From contig CASEBK010000020.1 in NCBI GenBank assembly GCA_949286115.1, positions 1 through 64,000 on the forward strand: DNA of 64,000 nucleotides, written 5' to 3'. Position 1 is the first letter of the stretch. Each line of letters opens with the position of its first letter. Position numbers and translations under genes: made by a program. Of the stretch, positions 1 through 8,224 are shown one piece after another. Source of the DNA: an uncultured Veillonellaceae bacterium (GTDB lineage: Bacteria > Bacillota > Negativicutes > Veillonellales > Dialisteraceae). Under the pieces are notes generated by a model. That model did no database searches. It was given only the letters and a program-made list of their open reading frames with translations, and had not been told where the DNA came from.

Positions 1-4
1 AGAG

Positions 5-121
5 ATTCAGTGGCGACAGCTATGAGGAAACACCCGTACCCATGCCGAACACGGTAGTTAAGCTCATAAACGCCGAAAGTACTTGGCTGGAAGCGGCCTG
101 GGAGGATAGGAAGCTGCTGAT
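5..121 (+). rRNA. rrf: 5S ribosomal RNA
   Basis: The sequence has the 5S core: a CCATGCCGAACACGG block near 41-55, a GAAAGTACTTGG block near 75-86 and a terminal helix in which TCAG (7-10) pairs with CTGA (117-120). The length of about 117 nt is normal. It is the last gene of an rRNA operon whose 16S and 23S genes lie upstream of the window. The exact ends are inferred from the terminal helix. Confidence 0.93.
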
Positions 122-130
122 AAAGAGAGA

Positions 131-157
131 AACGTCTACAGGAATGTAGACGTTTTT
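131..157 (+). terminator. Intrinsic terminator of the rRNA operon
   Basis: A perfect 10-bp stem (AACGTCTACA / TGTAGACGTT) closes a GGAA loop and is followed by T residues. It lies just after the 5S gene and ends the rRNA transcript. Confidence 0.9.
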
Positions 158-290
158 CATTTATATGGAAGACCTATACATAGAACACTGGCAAAGGGAA
201 AGAGGCAGGAGACAGTCTCTTTTTTGGGGCTTACCGTTCAGCTCATGGAGGCGCGGTCTCACATCGAGCAGACCATGAGGTGTTCTTATC

Positions 291-319
291 TTGAAAATAT
301 GGGAAAAACACCATAAAAT
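291..319 (+). promoter_or_regulatory. Promoter of the toxin-antitoxin pair
   Basis: TTGAAA (291-296) and TAAAAT (314-319) are 17 bp apart, just upstream of the toxin start at 333. GGTGTT (279-284) and AACACC (307-312) form an inverted repeat around this promoter, so they could be an operator for the downstream antitoxin; that part is inference. Confidence 0.6.
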
Positions 320-332
320 ATAAGCAGAGGTC

Positions 333-707
333 ATGAATATGAAAGAAGAGCCATTTGAAATATTCTTTTTTACGTTTGCGGATGGAGCATGCCCGGTGAA
401 ACAATTTCTTGATTCTCTGGAACTCAAGATGAAAGTCAGGGCATATCGGCTGCTTGAGATTCTATCAGAGTCGGGCAACGAACTGCGCGAACCGTATTCC
501 AAGCACTTGGATGATGGAATTTTTGAATTGCGCATCAAGGTGAGTACGGATATATCGAGGCTCCTGTATTTCTTTTATACAGGGCGGAAGATCATCGTGA
601 CAAATGGCTTTATCAAAAAGACACAGAAGACGCCTCGCAGAGAGATCGAAACGGCGAAGACGTATCGTGCCATGTATGAGGCGCGGCAGCAGAGAGGAAA
701 GGAGTGA
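333..707 (+). CDS. higB: HigB/RelE-superfamily toxin (phage Gp49-like)
   Basis: A 124-residue basic protein whose central pattern (YSKHLDDGIFELRIK, then SRLLYFF and a late FIKKTQKTP) matches the HigB/Gp49-like branch of the RelE/ParE toxin fold. Members cut mRNA, usually on the ribosome, and are neutralised by a partner antitoxin. An XRE-type gene follows at once, and toxin-first order is typical of HigBA. ATG 333 is used; ATG 339 is an alternative, and the ribosome binding site (GCAGAGG) is modest. It sits directly behind the rRNA operon. Family membership is fairly secure; activity is inferred. Confidence 0.82.
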   Translation: MNMKEEPFEIFFFTFADGACPVKQFLDSLELKMKVRAYRLLEILSESGNELREPYSKHLDDGIFELRIKVSTDISRLLYFFYTGRKIIVTNGFIKKTQKTPRREIETAKTYRAMYEARQQRGKE

Positions 708-712
708 GACCG

Positions 713-1006
713 ATGCTGGCATTTCGTGAGGCACTGCGGGAAGAAATGAAAGACGAGGCATTCCGAAAGGAATACGAAGCCATGCAGCCGGAGATGGATA
801 TCATCCGCGCACTGGTCCGGGCGAGGAAAGAACAGCATCTGACGCAATCAGAGCTGGCGGCGAGGACCGGGATCGATCAGAGCGACATCAGTCGGTTGGA
901 GAATGGCAGCCGGAATCCTTCGCTGAATCTGCTCAAAAAACTGGCCGAAGGGCTCGGGATGACTCTTCGCATCGAGTTTGTTCCGCGCGACCGTTCTGCG
1001 ATGTAA
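713..1006 (+). CDS. higA: HigA-like XRE-family antitoxin
   Basis: A 97-residue protein with a classic helix-turn-helix (LTQSELAARTGIDQSDISRL, about residues 43-62), as in XRE/Cro antitoxins that bind both the toxin and the operon's own promoter. A GTG at 704 overlaps the toxin stop, but the GGAG at 701-704 is spaced 8 nt from ATG 713, so 713 is preferred. It is the partner of the upstream toxin and probably autoregulates through sites near 279-319. The rather long N-terminal region before the helix-turn-helix is usual for HigA partners of Gp49-type toxins. Confidence 0.82.
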   Translation: MLAFREALREEMKDEAFRKEYEAMQPEMDIIRALVRARKEQHLTQSELAARTGIDQSDISRLENGSRNPSLNLLKKLAEGLGMTLRIEFVPRDRSAM

Positions 1007-1011
1007 AAGGG

Positions 1012-1044
1012 AAGAGACTTCTGCAAAAGGGAAGTCTCTTTTTT
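1012..1044 (+). terminator. Terminator after higBA
   Basis: A stem pairing AAGAGACTTC with GAAGTCTCTT is followed by TTTT, 6 nt past the antitoxin stop. Confidence 0.85.
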
Positions 1045-1127
1045 CATGCAATCCGCTGCTTCGGGGCGGAGCGGCTATCGGGCGTGTCGTGCGCCCGGTG
1101 GATTTCCATGGGCACGGATGCAAAGTG

Positions 1128-1152
1128 AGGCCGTCTGAGAGGCGGCCTTTTT
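1128..1152 (+). terminator. Second terminator-like hairpin
   Basis: AGGCCG and CGGCCT pair around a short loop and are followed by a run of T. With the hairpin at 1012 it insulates the toxin-antitoxin unit from the next operon. The stretch between the two hairpins contains no gene I can support. Confidence 0.6.
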
Positions 1153-1189
1153 TGCGTGGGCGAAAATGAAGAAATTGCGCATTATCAGC

Positions 1190-1219
1190 TTGACAGAAGA
1201 ATTTTAGGGGGGGCATAAT
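1190..1219 (+). promoter_or_regulatory. Promoter of the nuclease-like/Sel1 operon
   Basis: A consensus -35 (TTGACA, 1190-1195) and CATAAT (1214-1219) are 18 bp apart, 33 bp ahead of the ATG at 1252. Confidence 0.6.
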
Positions 1220-1251
1220 AGGAATGAATAGTACAGGACAGGGAGGCAGCG

Positions 1252-3135
1252 ATGAAGGACGGGAAGGACATGACGCCCGGCGGGGGAAATATCCTCCGCT
1301 CGGAGAAGTACAGAAAGCGCGCGGAGGAAAAAGCGCGGCGAGAACAGGAAGCGGCGGAAGCGGCTCGGCAGGCGAAGGTGCGCACGGAGCCTCTCGCGGA
1401 CGCCGCCGACATCCGCAGAAACGCCGGTGTGATGGACAGCATCGCCGAGAGCGGCGCGCAGAATATCAACGTCAGTAAATTTCATGCGAGCCAGGGGCAT
1501 GGATTCGCCGCGGAGCAGGCCAATACCTTTCTGGACCGAATGCACGGGCTCGATGCGCACGTCGTAGGAAATGACAATGCGGCGAACGGTGCAGACCGTC
1601 TCGTGGACGGCCGGCTCATTCAGGTGAAATATTGCCAGAATGCGGCGGCCAGCGTGGACGCGGCATTTGAAAATCATGAGTATCGGTATTACGACGCTCA
1701 TGGCAAGCCCATGCAGATCGAGGTGCCCAGCGACCAGTACGAGCAGGCCGTAGCAAACATGCGGGAGCGCATCGCCAAAGGAGAAGTCAAAGGCGTGACC
1801 GACCCGAACGATGCGAAGAAACTCGTCAGAAAAGGGAGCGTCACCTATGAGACGGCGAAGCGGATCGCGCAGGCGGGCACCGTAGAGTCTCTCACCTTCG
1901 ATGCGGTGCAGGGGGCGGTCATCGCGACGGGCGTCTTTGGCATCTCCGGCACCATCACCTTTGCAAAAGCCCTCTGGGATGGAAAGAACATGGACGATGC
2001 GGTGGATGAAGGCCTCTGTACCGGCTTGTCTGCGGCCGGTACCTGCGAAGTCTCTTATATATTGACCCAGCAGCTTACGCGATGCGGTGCCAGTGCGCTT
2101 CTGGCGGCTCCTGCGAAGGGGGCGGTGAAACTGCTTCCTGTAAGCGTGCGAAAGGCACTGCTTGATGGATTGAAGAACGGTGCGCCTGCCTATGGGGCAG
2201 CCGCAGGAAATCTGGCGAAGACGGAAGGGACGAAAGTTACTGCCCAGACCGCGACGAATAATCTGGCGAAGCTCCTCCGGGGCAACGTCATCGCCGCGGC
2301 GGCGACTGTGCTCGTCCTGTCTGCCGGGGATATCGTGAACTGCTTCCGCGGGCGCATCTCCGGTAAGCAGCTCTTCAAGAATCTTACGGTAGCGACCGGT
2401 GCGGTCGGCGGCGGTGCAGGCGGCATGATGGCAGGCGCGCTGGCCGGGGGTGCCGTGGGCAGCCTCCTTGGTCCCGGAGGGACTGTGGCAGGCGCGAAGG
2501 TCGGCGCCTTCCTCGGCGGCATCGCAGGCGGCGCAGCCGGCGGGAACGCTGCGAAGGCCGCCATGGATGCGCTCATCGAAGACGACGCCGTCCAGCTCGT
2601 GCGCATCCTCGAGAGCCGCATCGTGCCACTGGCCCAGACGTACCTTCTGAATGAAGAGGAGCTCTCCATCGTCTTAGACGACCTGCAGCGGGTCCTGACG
2701 CAGGGGAAGCTCTACGAGATGTATGCCGCAGACGACCGGGAAGCCTTCGCGGACGAACTGCTCACGGCGCTCATCCGGCGGACCATCGGGTTCCGCACGC
2801 GGGTGCGCCTGCCCACGGGCGAAGCCGCCGTAGAGAGCCTTCTCCGCCTCATGGCGCGGAGCGAAGCGGGCCAGCCCCTCCTCGCGCCGCAGAAAAAAGC
2901 GGACCCCGAGGCCGTGGCCCGGGCCGTGCTGGGGCGGGACGTCTCCCGGCCTGCCGCGAAGAAAGCGTGGTACGTCACGAAGCAGATGCACAACGTGACG
3001 AAGCAGCAGGAACAGGACCTTTTCACGATGAAAGCGGCAGAAAAGGTCGCCGCCTCTGAAAACGAGGCCCGGCGGCAGCGCAAGGCCCATTTTGAAGAAA
3101 TGATTAAAAACTATACCGGTAATGGGGAAAATTAA
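1252..3135 (+). CDS. Large protein with nuclease-like N-terminal domain and glycine-zipper region
   Basis: 627 residues. I do not recognise a named family. Residues 1-45 are charged and helical. Residues 80-215 look like a compact domain containing E88, D115 and Q124-V-K126, with a GADRLVDGRLIQVKYC stretch that resembles the D...(E/Q)xK core of PD-(D/E)XK nucleases. Residues 215-290 and 345-360 are hydrophobic. Residues 383-431 form a long glycine zipper (GAVGGGAGG, then GAFLGGIAGGAAGG), typical of membrane-inserting or oligomerising segments. The C-terminus is charged and helical. The start has GGGAGG 5 nt upstream. The Sel1-repeat gene follows after 39 nt, so the two are probably co-transcribed. 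An effector or defence role is possible, but only a guess from architecture and location beside a toxin-antitoxin pair. Confidence 0.75.
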   Translation: MKDGKDMTPGGGNILRSEKYRKRAEEKARREQEAAEAARQAKVRTEPLADAADIRRNAGVMDSIAESGAQNINVSKFHASQGHGFAAEQANTFLDRMHGLDAHVVGNDNAANGADRLVDGRLIQVKYCQNAAASVDAAFENHEYRYYDAHGKPMQIEVPSDQYEQAVANMRERIAKGEVKGVTDPNDAKKLVRKGSVTYETAKRIAQAGTVESLTFDAVQGAVIATGVFGISGTITFAKALWDGKNMDDAVDEGLCTGLSAAGTCEVSYILTQQLTRCGASALLAAPAKGAVKLLPVSVRKALLDGLKNGAPAYGAAAGNLAKTEGTKVTAQTATNNLAKLLRGNVIAAAATVLVLSAGDIVNCFRGRISGKQLFKNLTVATGAVGGGAGGMMAGALAGGAVGSLLGPGGTVAGAKVGAFLGGIAGGAAGGNAAKAAMDALIEDDAVQLVRILESRIVPLAQTYLLNEEELSIVLDDLQRVLTQGKLYEMYAADDREAFADELLTALIRRTIGFRTRVRLPTGEAAVESLLRLMARSEAGQPLLAPQKKADPEAVARAVLGRDVSRPAAKKAWYVTKQMHNVTKQQEQDLFTMKAAEKVAASENEARRQRKAHFEEMIKNYTGNGEN

Positions 3136-3174
3136 ATTTTCTCGTGCCATATACAAATTACAAAGGAGGATATC

Positions 3175-5298
3175 ATGGACAAAGAATTATCATTGGTGGA
3201 AACGGCTGTGCTCACGCCGGACGAAAAGGTTGAGCTGGGTGAGGAACTGGACCGCATCATCGAAGCGCACAAAGCGAATCGAAAAGAGATCAATCGCCTC
3301 GTCTTCGAGAGCGTCGCCGCTATGACCGAGGCGGACGAAGCAGGACAGAAACTTGCCAGCAAGGGATTTTGGAAACGTATCGGCGGCAGCATCACCGGAA
3401 GCAATAAAAAATTGCAGGACAAGATCAATGCGAGCCGCGCCGCCGCGCAGTACGCTTCCCAGCAGACCCTCCAGAAATTGGCTGAGCAGAATCTCCTCAC
3501 CTTCGACCTGCTCGCTGCGGTGAACAACAAACTGAACGCCTCCATGAAGCTCGTGGGGACGGAGTTCACGAAGCTCTACACGGGACTTGAGAAATTCTTC
3601 CAGTACAACCAGAGCCAGCTCGTGCGCATGGAACTTCGCCTGGCGAAAGTCGAGAAGAACGTGAATCTCCTGAATTGGCAGAACTCCATCGAATACCTCG
3701 AATGGAATGGGGACCTCTACCCTGACCTGGACGACGCAGCAAAGATCGTCTGCCTCGCTCGGGATTTCTGCGATATCACGAAGGGCGAATACGGCACCTC
3801 CGACCTGCTTCTTCTGAAAGCATCCATGGATGCCATTGGCATCTCTCCCAGAGCGCAGGTCAACTACGGGCAAGTGCTTGAAGAAATTGCCGAAAATGAC
3901 GCGCTTCAAGAAAAGCTCTTTGGTGGGAAATCTATCCGACCTATCGCCGACCCGGGCAGCCTCATCGCCATGAGCGGCATTCAGAAATTGAATGCATTCC
4001 GTCATGAAGACAAATATCTCGTGGATACCGTGGCAGGCTATGCGGCTTCCTGTGGCGCGAGCGTCTCCGAAGAGCAGATAGGCCGTGACCTGACAAAAGC
4101 CTATCTCAAGAACAATGCCGGGGCGGACGTGGATATGGATGTAGACAGCTTCGATATGGTGCTTGACTTGATCTATGGCGTGCAGCAGGCCGACGCAGAA
4201 GGGCTGCTCCTTGCGCCGGGAGAAACGGCGGAGACGAAGGCAGAGGAAGTTGCGGTACAGCCGGAAGAGGAAACAAAGCCTGCCGTGCCGAAGAAAGATG
4301 AAAAACTTGTCGAGGCGGAAAAGCTTTTCTGGGCCTACAAGCTGCCGGAGGCATATCAGAAATTCAAAGAACTGGCGGAAGCAGGCAATGGACGTGCTAT
4401 GTACTACCTCGGCTTGTATGCAGCGGAAGGATATGCCCCCGTTGCAAATGATGAAAAAGCGGCCCGTGAATGGTGGGAGAAAGGGGCCAATGCGGGAGAT
4501 GCTCTTGCCGCTGTGCGTTATGCGGCTGTCCTGCCAAAGACCTCAAAGAAGCGCAAGACCCTCCTTGAGACATACGTCCCGCAGGCGCTCGAAGCAGCGG
4601 AAGCGGATGACCCCACAGCACAGTATGAAGCGGCTCAGATGTGTCGAGACGGCTTCGGCACGGAACAGGACTTCTCCAAGAGGGCAGAGTATCTCTCCGC
4701 GGCGGCTGAAGAAGGATTCTGGCTGGCAGAATGTGAGTTGGGGAAATGCTATGAAGAAGGAACAGGTGTAGAGCAGGATGCAGAAGCGGCCGTCGAATGG
4801 TATACCCCGGCGGCGGAAGCAGGCTATGCGGAAGCACAGTGGTGCCTCGGTATGTGCTCTTATGAAGGGAAAGGTACTAATCAGAATTTTGAAGAGGCAC
4901 TTTCCTGGTTCCACAAGGCGGCCGATCAAAATTATGCACCGGCGCAGAAATCCATTGGTGATTGCTATATGAATGGCTATGGCGTTGATCAAAATGAATA
5001 TGATGCAATTGATTGGTATGAAAAATCCGCGAATCAAGGATATGTTGAATCACAACTATACTTGGGGGATTATTATAAAGATTACGATAGAGGCGATGAT
5101 GAGTATCAGGCTGTAGAATGGTATAAAAAGGCGGCCAATCAGGGGAACGCTTATGCACAGTATATGCTTGGTTATTGTTATTATCAGGGAGAAGGTGTGG
5201 ATGAAGATGATAACGATATAGCCAAAGCTTGGCTGGAAAAATCAGCAGCTCAGGGATATGAGGATGCAAAGAAAGCCTTGGAAAATTGGGCATTCTGA
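3175..5298 (+). CDS. Sel1-repeat protein with helical N-terminal domain
   Basis: 707 residues. Residues 1-170 are predicted helical or coiled-coil, with a conserved-looking core (AQYASQQTLQKLAEQN and LLAAVNNKLN). Residues 170-345 form a second domain I cannot assign. From about residue 380 to the end there are seven or eight Sel1/TPR-like repeats of about 36 residues (for example AEAGYAEAQWCLGMCSYEGKG), which usually bind proteins. There is no signal peptide, so it is probably cytoplasmic. AAAGGAGG precedes the ATG. The last third is much richer in A+T than the rest, suggesting repeat gain or recombination. It is probably the partner of the preceding nuclease-like protein. The repeat assignment is firm; the function is unknown. 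Confidence 0.82.
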   Translation: MDKELSLVETAVLTPDEKVELGEELDRIIEAHKANRKEINRLVFESVAAMTEADEAGQKLASKGFWKRIGGSITGSNKKLQDKINASRAAAQYASQQTLQKLAEQNLLTFDLLAAVNNKLNASMKLVGTEFTKLYTGLEKFFQYNQSQLVRMELRLAKVEKNVNLLNWQNSIEYLEWNGDLYPDLDDAAKIVCLARDFCDITKGEYGTSDLLLLKASMDAIGISPRAQVNYGQVLEEIAENDALQEKLFGGKSIRPIADPGSLIAMSGIQKLNAFRHEDKYLVDTVAGYAASCGASVSEEQIGRDLTKAYLKNNAGADVDMDVDSFDMVLDLIYGVQQADAEGLLLAPGETAETKAEEVAVQPEEETKPAVPKKDEKLVEAEKLFWAYKLPEAYQKFKELAEAGNGRAMYYLGLYAAEGYAPVANDEKAAREWWEKGANAGDALAAVRYAAVLPKTSKKRKTLLETYVPQALEAAEADDPTAQYEAAQMCRDGFGTEQDFSKRAEYLSAAAEEGFWLAECELGKCYEEGTGVEQDAEAAVEWYTPAAEAGYAEAQWCLGMCSYEGKGTNQNFEEALSWFHKAADQNYAPAQKSIGDCYMNGYGVDQNEYDAIDWYEKSANQGYVESQLYLGDYYKDYDRGDDEYQAVEWYKKAANQGNAYAQYMLGYCYYQGEGVDEDDNDIAKAWLEKSAAQGYEDAKKALENWAF

Positions 5299-5340
5299 AC
5301 GGAATTGAATAGAGTTAATTTGTTGTTATCAAACATAAAA

Positions 5341-5370
5341 AAGGAACCGACGATGGTATCGGTTCCTTTT
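5341..5370 (+). terminator. Terminator after the Sel1 gene
   Basis: AAGGAACCGA pairs with TCGGTTCCTT around an 8-nt loop, followed by TT and a T-rich tract. Confidence 0.88.
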
Positions 5371-5496
5371 CGTTTGCTTTTTATCAGTCGTGAGCGGCAC
5401 TGAGGCGGGCCATGGTCTCTTCTGCTCACACGGGGAGGCGGCGGGCTTTGCGGGATCGGGCGGGGAGGCCGGCTCCTGCGGCACACACCCTTCACT

Positions 5497-5961
5497 GTGA
5501 CCGGCACGATGGAAGCGGACGAAAAGGGGCCGTACCTTAAGATGGAACGGGTGAACTACCGTGACCCGGACCCTCTGGCCGAATACGGAGCGGCGAAATC
5601 CTCCGCAGCGGCTGCGGCGATATCTGCGGAGGAAGGCACAGCAGACAATACATATGCTGTCTCGGAAGACCCAAATTATTTCACAAGCGGCGCGAAGGCG
5701 ATCGATAAGACGGCCTATACGCCGGCGCAGGCAAAAGATCTCGCCATCATGGACGAGGGAGCGCGAGCGGCTGTGACGGGACGGGCGATCCGTGAGACCG
5801 CGCGGGGGCTGCTCTTCTGGGATGAGGAAAATGCTCCGGTGGATACGGTGATGAATGGTGTCTATGCGCCACTCGGGCAGCGCTGCACGATTTACGGCAC
5901 AGTGCATCACGAGGAGGGCACGATGGTGCTCTCCGTAGACCGGGTGGAAAGCGTGGCGTAA
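5497..5961 (+). CDS. Hypothetical protein, probably 5'-truncated
   Basis: An open frame of 154 codons with normal codon use, followed by a terminator. No ribosome binding site precedes GTG 5497 or ATG 5509, and the frame stays open back to 5404 without a better start. The first residues (VTGTMEADEKGPYLKM) read like the middle of a beta-rich, OB-like domain, and the end (YGTVHHEEGTMVLSVDRVE) looks like a second such unit. I therefore think the 5' part of a longer, perhaps exported, gene has been lost. No function is assigned. The 5299-5496 gap holds only a terminator and this degenerate upstream reading frame. Confidence 0.45.
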   Translation: MTGTMEADEKGPYLKMERVNYRDPDPLAEYGAAKSSAAAAAISAEEGTADNTYAVSEDPNYFTSGAKAIDKTAYTPAQAKDLAIMDEGARAAVTGRAIRETARGLLFWDEENAPVDTVMNGVYAPLGQRCTIYGTVHHEEGTMVLSVDRVESVA

Positions 5962-5974
5962 GCGCATAAAAAAG

Positions 5975-5994
5975 AGGACCCTTATGGGTCCTTT
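5975..5994 (+). terminator. Terminator after the hypothetical gene
   Basis: AGGACCC and GGGTCCT pair around TTAT, followed by TTTT. It also lies at the convergent end of the minus-strand nitroreductase gene. Confidence 0.8.
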
Positions 5995-6012
5995 TTGGGT
6001 GGGGAAATCAAG

Positions 6013-6585
6013 TCAGTCGAAGAAGCGTACGCGGCGGGTGATGGTTTCGCCTTCTTTTTCCGCGGCGGGAGCGGCGATGCCTCCGAAGGGCATCTGGGCG
6101 ATGAGCTGCCATTCGGAGGGGAGGCCGAAGAGGCGCTTTACGGGCTCGTCGATGACGGGATTGTAGTGTTGGATGTTCGCGCCGATGCCGGCCGCGCGGA
6201 GGGTGGTCCATAGATTGAATTGGAGCATGGCGTTCGCATGGTTCGCCCAGAGGGGGAAGTTTTCCATGTAGCGCGGGAATTTCTCCTGCATGGCGGCGAC
6301 GACGGCGGTGTCGATGAAGTAGAGCACGGTGCCGCAGGCGGCGCGGAATCCGTCGATCTTTTCGCGGGCGACTTTGCCGCCGAACGCATCGTACACGGCG
6401 TCCCAGAGGGCGTCTTGCTTTTCGCCGAGGGCGACGGCGAGGCGGGCGCTCCGCATGTTGAACGCGTCCGGCGTCAGGGCGGCGGTCTCTTCGATGAGGC
6501 GGCGCAGGGTATCTTCGGTGCAGGGGATGTCTTTATTCAGCGCGTAATGTGAGCGGCGCGCGGCGAGAGCTTCCATATATTCCAT
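6013..6585 (-). CDS. Nitroreductase-family oxidoreductase
   Basis: 190 residues, matching the small FMN-dependent nitroreductase type related to yeast Hbn1/Frm2. Visible marks are an N-terminal RRSHYAL (the RRS..F/Y flavin-contact motif), an internal NMRSARL stretch and the C-terminal GLPSEWQLIAQMPFGG, the usual dimer and FMN-site region. It should use FMN and NAD(P)H in the cytoplasm to reduce nitro or quinone-like substrates; the true substrate is unknown. On the minus strand an AGGAGG lies ahead of the ATG, and a TATAAT (6641-6636) lies about 50 bp upstream. It is transcribed divergently from the esterase. Confidence 0.88.
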   Translation of the reverse strand: MEYMEALAARRSHYALNKDIPCTEDTLRRLIEETAALTPDAFNMRSARLAVALGEKQDALWDAVYDAFGGKVAREKIDGFRAACGTVLYFIDTAVVAAMQEKFPRYMENFPLWANHANAMLQFNLWTTLRAAGIGANIQHYNPVIDEPVKRLFGLPSEWQLIAQMPFGGIAAPAAEKEGETITRRVRFFD

Positions 6586-6669
6586 GGTATTCCTCCTTTG
6601 TGCTAAGATACAGATACATTTTATTTCCTGTTTCTATTATACCGCATGGAGCGGGGGGAGGCAGAAACG

Positions 6670-8067
6670 GTGGAGGGGACCATTCGTACGTGGCAGGGGG
6701 TCCGCCGCGGGAGAATAGTACAGTACAGAGGCATTCGCTATGGTCTCGCGCCGCGGCGGTTCTGCCGGGCGGACATGGCACCTCTGCCGCCCGTCGGTTG
6801 GGACGGAAGGCGATATGGTCCGGCGGCACCGCAGCCCTATGAACGTGCAGGCCATGCAGGGGCGCCGACGTTCTCGGAGGACTGCCTCTTTCTCAACGTG
6901 ACGGCGCCTGCGGGGGGCGGGCCATATCCGGTGCTGGTGTGGCTCCATGGCGGAAGCTTTCAGAGAGGCTCTGGGGCGTGGGATTTCGCGCCGTACCGCT
7001 TCGCTCGGGAAGAGATCGTTACGGTGACGGTCAATTACCGGCTGGGCGTGCTGGGATTCCTCGACGTGTCGGCCCTCCTTGGCCGCGGCTATGAAGAGGC
7101 GGGACGGCTAGGAGTGCTGGACGCGGCGCTGGCGCTCCGTTGGGTGCGGGCGCATATCGCAAGCTTCGGAGGGGATCCCGCGGCGGTGACGGTGATGGGA
7201 CAGAGCGCGGGCGCGCAGATCGCCGCGATACTGTCGATTCTCCCCGAAGCGGAGGGGCTCTTTTCGCAGGCAGTGCTCTTCAGCGGAGCGCTGCAGGGGC
7301 TGCTGGATCGCCGCGCGGCGCGGCAGGAGGCGGAGCGATATCTGGCGGCTCTCGACACGGCGGACGTCTCTGCGCTCCTGACGTTTCCCTGGGAGGCGCT
7401 CCTTGCGGCGCAGGAGACCGTCTTCGGCGGCCTTCGCAGCCATAGGCTTGGTCCGGTGTGGGACCGGGAGACGGAGGGGGACCCGATGGCAGCGCTCGCC
7501 TGGAGAAACAGGCCGCTCCGTACTCTGGCGGGGACGAATCGCGACGAGGCGGAGTGGTACGCCCATGTGTACGGTCTGGGTGCACTGGACGAAAGCTCGG
7601 CGGAGGCGCTCTTCGGAGAGCGGGCAGACGCGGTGCTCCGCGAATATGAGAAGCTTCCCCGGGACGGCCGCTTTCGCGAGCGGTCCATCGCCTTCCTGAC
7701 AGAGCGTCTCTACCGCGCGGAGATGGTGCGCATGGCCGAAGGGGCGGCTGCCGCGGGCTTTCCTTTCTGGCTGTACCGGCTCGACTGGGACCGGCAGAGC
7801 TGGCGCGCGTGCCACATGTCAGAGAGCCAGTTCTTTCTGGGCCGGTCGGCTCCTCTGCCGGACATCGACCATTCGCCGGCGCAGAAAGCGCTCGCTGCAA
7901 TGATGGAGGAAGCGCTCCTTTCCTTTATACGGACGGGCGCGCCGGCCGCAAAGGGGCTTCCGCCGTGGCCGCCTTTTACGAAGGAAGACCGCGCGGAGAT
8001 GATCTTCGACGAGAGCTGCCGCGTCGGACAGATCGATGAGGCGGGCGGCGCGGGACCGTCCGTCTGA
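6670..8067 (+). CDS. Type-B carboxylesterase (para-nitrobenzyl esterase family)
   Basis: About 465 residues of alpha/beta hydrolase fold. It carries the SEDCLFLNV signature, the oxyanion-hole motif WLHGGSF, the nucleophile elbow GQSAG, a GTNRDE stretch that supplies the acid and a late CHMSES with the probable catalytic histidine. These enzymes hydrolyse carboxylic esters. No signal peptide is seen, so it is cytoplasmic. GTG 6670 is chosen because GGGGGGAGG lies 8 nt upstream; the ATG at 6646 extends the frame by 8 codons but has no binding site and overlaps the divergent nitroreductase promoter. The physiological substrate cannot be told. Confidence 0.88.
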   Translation: MEGTIRTWQGVRRGRIVQYRGIRYGLAPRRFCRADMAPLPPVGWDGRRYGPAAPQPYERAGHAGAPTFSEDCLFLNVTAPAGGGPYPVLVWLHGGSFQRGSGAWDFAPYRFAREEIVTVTVNYRLGVLGFLDVSALLGRGYEEAGRLGVLDAALALRWVRAHIASFGGDPAAVTVMGQSAGAQIAAILSILPEAEGLFSQAVLFSGALQGLLDRRAARQEAERYLAALDTADVSALLTFPWEALLAAQETVFGGLRSHRLGPVWDRETEGDPMAALAWRNRPLRTLAGTNRDEAEWYAHVYGLGALDESSAEALFGERADAVLREYEKLPRDGRFRERSIAFLTERLYRAEMVRMAEGAAAAGFPFWLYRLDWDRQSWRACHMSESQFFLGRSAPLPDIDHSPAQKALAAMMEEALLSFIRTGAPAAKGLPPWPPFTKEDRAEMIFDESCRVGQIDEAGGAGPSV

Positions 8068-8112
8068 GAGCCAAACAAGGCGAAATAAAGGAGAAATTTC
8101 CTCCGATTTCAT

Positions 8113-8141
8113 TTGACAAGGACAGGGAAAAACGTTAAAAT
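8113..8141 (+). promoter_or_regulatory. Strong promoter of rplM-rpsI
   Basis: TTGACA (8113-8118) and TAAAAT (8136-8141) are separated by 17 bp. Confidence 0.85.
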
Positions 8142-8147
8142 ACCCTT

Positions 8148-8212
8148 TGTGAGATTTGTCCGGACACCACTAGCCCCGGAGGAAGGATGGAATCTTGCGG
8201 TCAGTATTTTAA
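8148..8212 (+). other. 5' leader of rplM
   Basis: The transcript begins about 75 nt before rplM. The leader can form a hairpin (TCCGG 8159-8163 with CCGGA 8177-8181) and ends at the AAGGAGG before the start. Ribosomal-protein leaders for L13 are known in Firmicutes and bind L13 to limit its own synthesis. I cannot match this one to a consensus by eye, so autoregulation is only suggested. Confidence 0.35.
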
Positions 8213-8224
8213 GGAGGAAACAGC

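Noticed and set aside
5329-5967. Minus-strand frame of 212 codons opposite the hypothetical gene
   Set aside because: It begins within the Sel1 terminator hairpin and is Arg/Pro-rich without domain features; probably a shadow.
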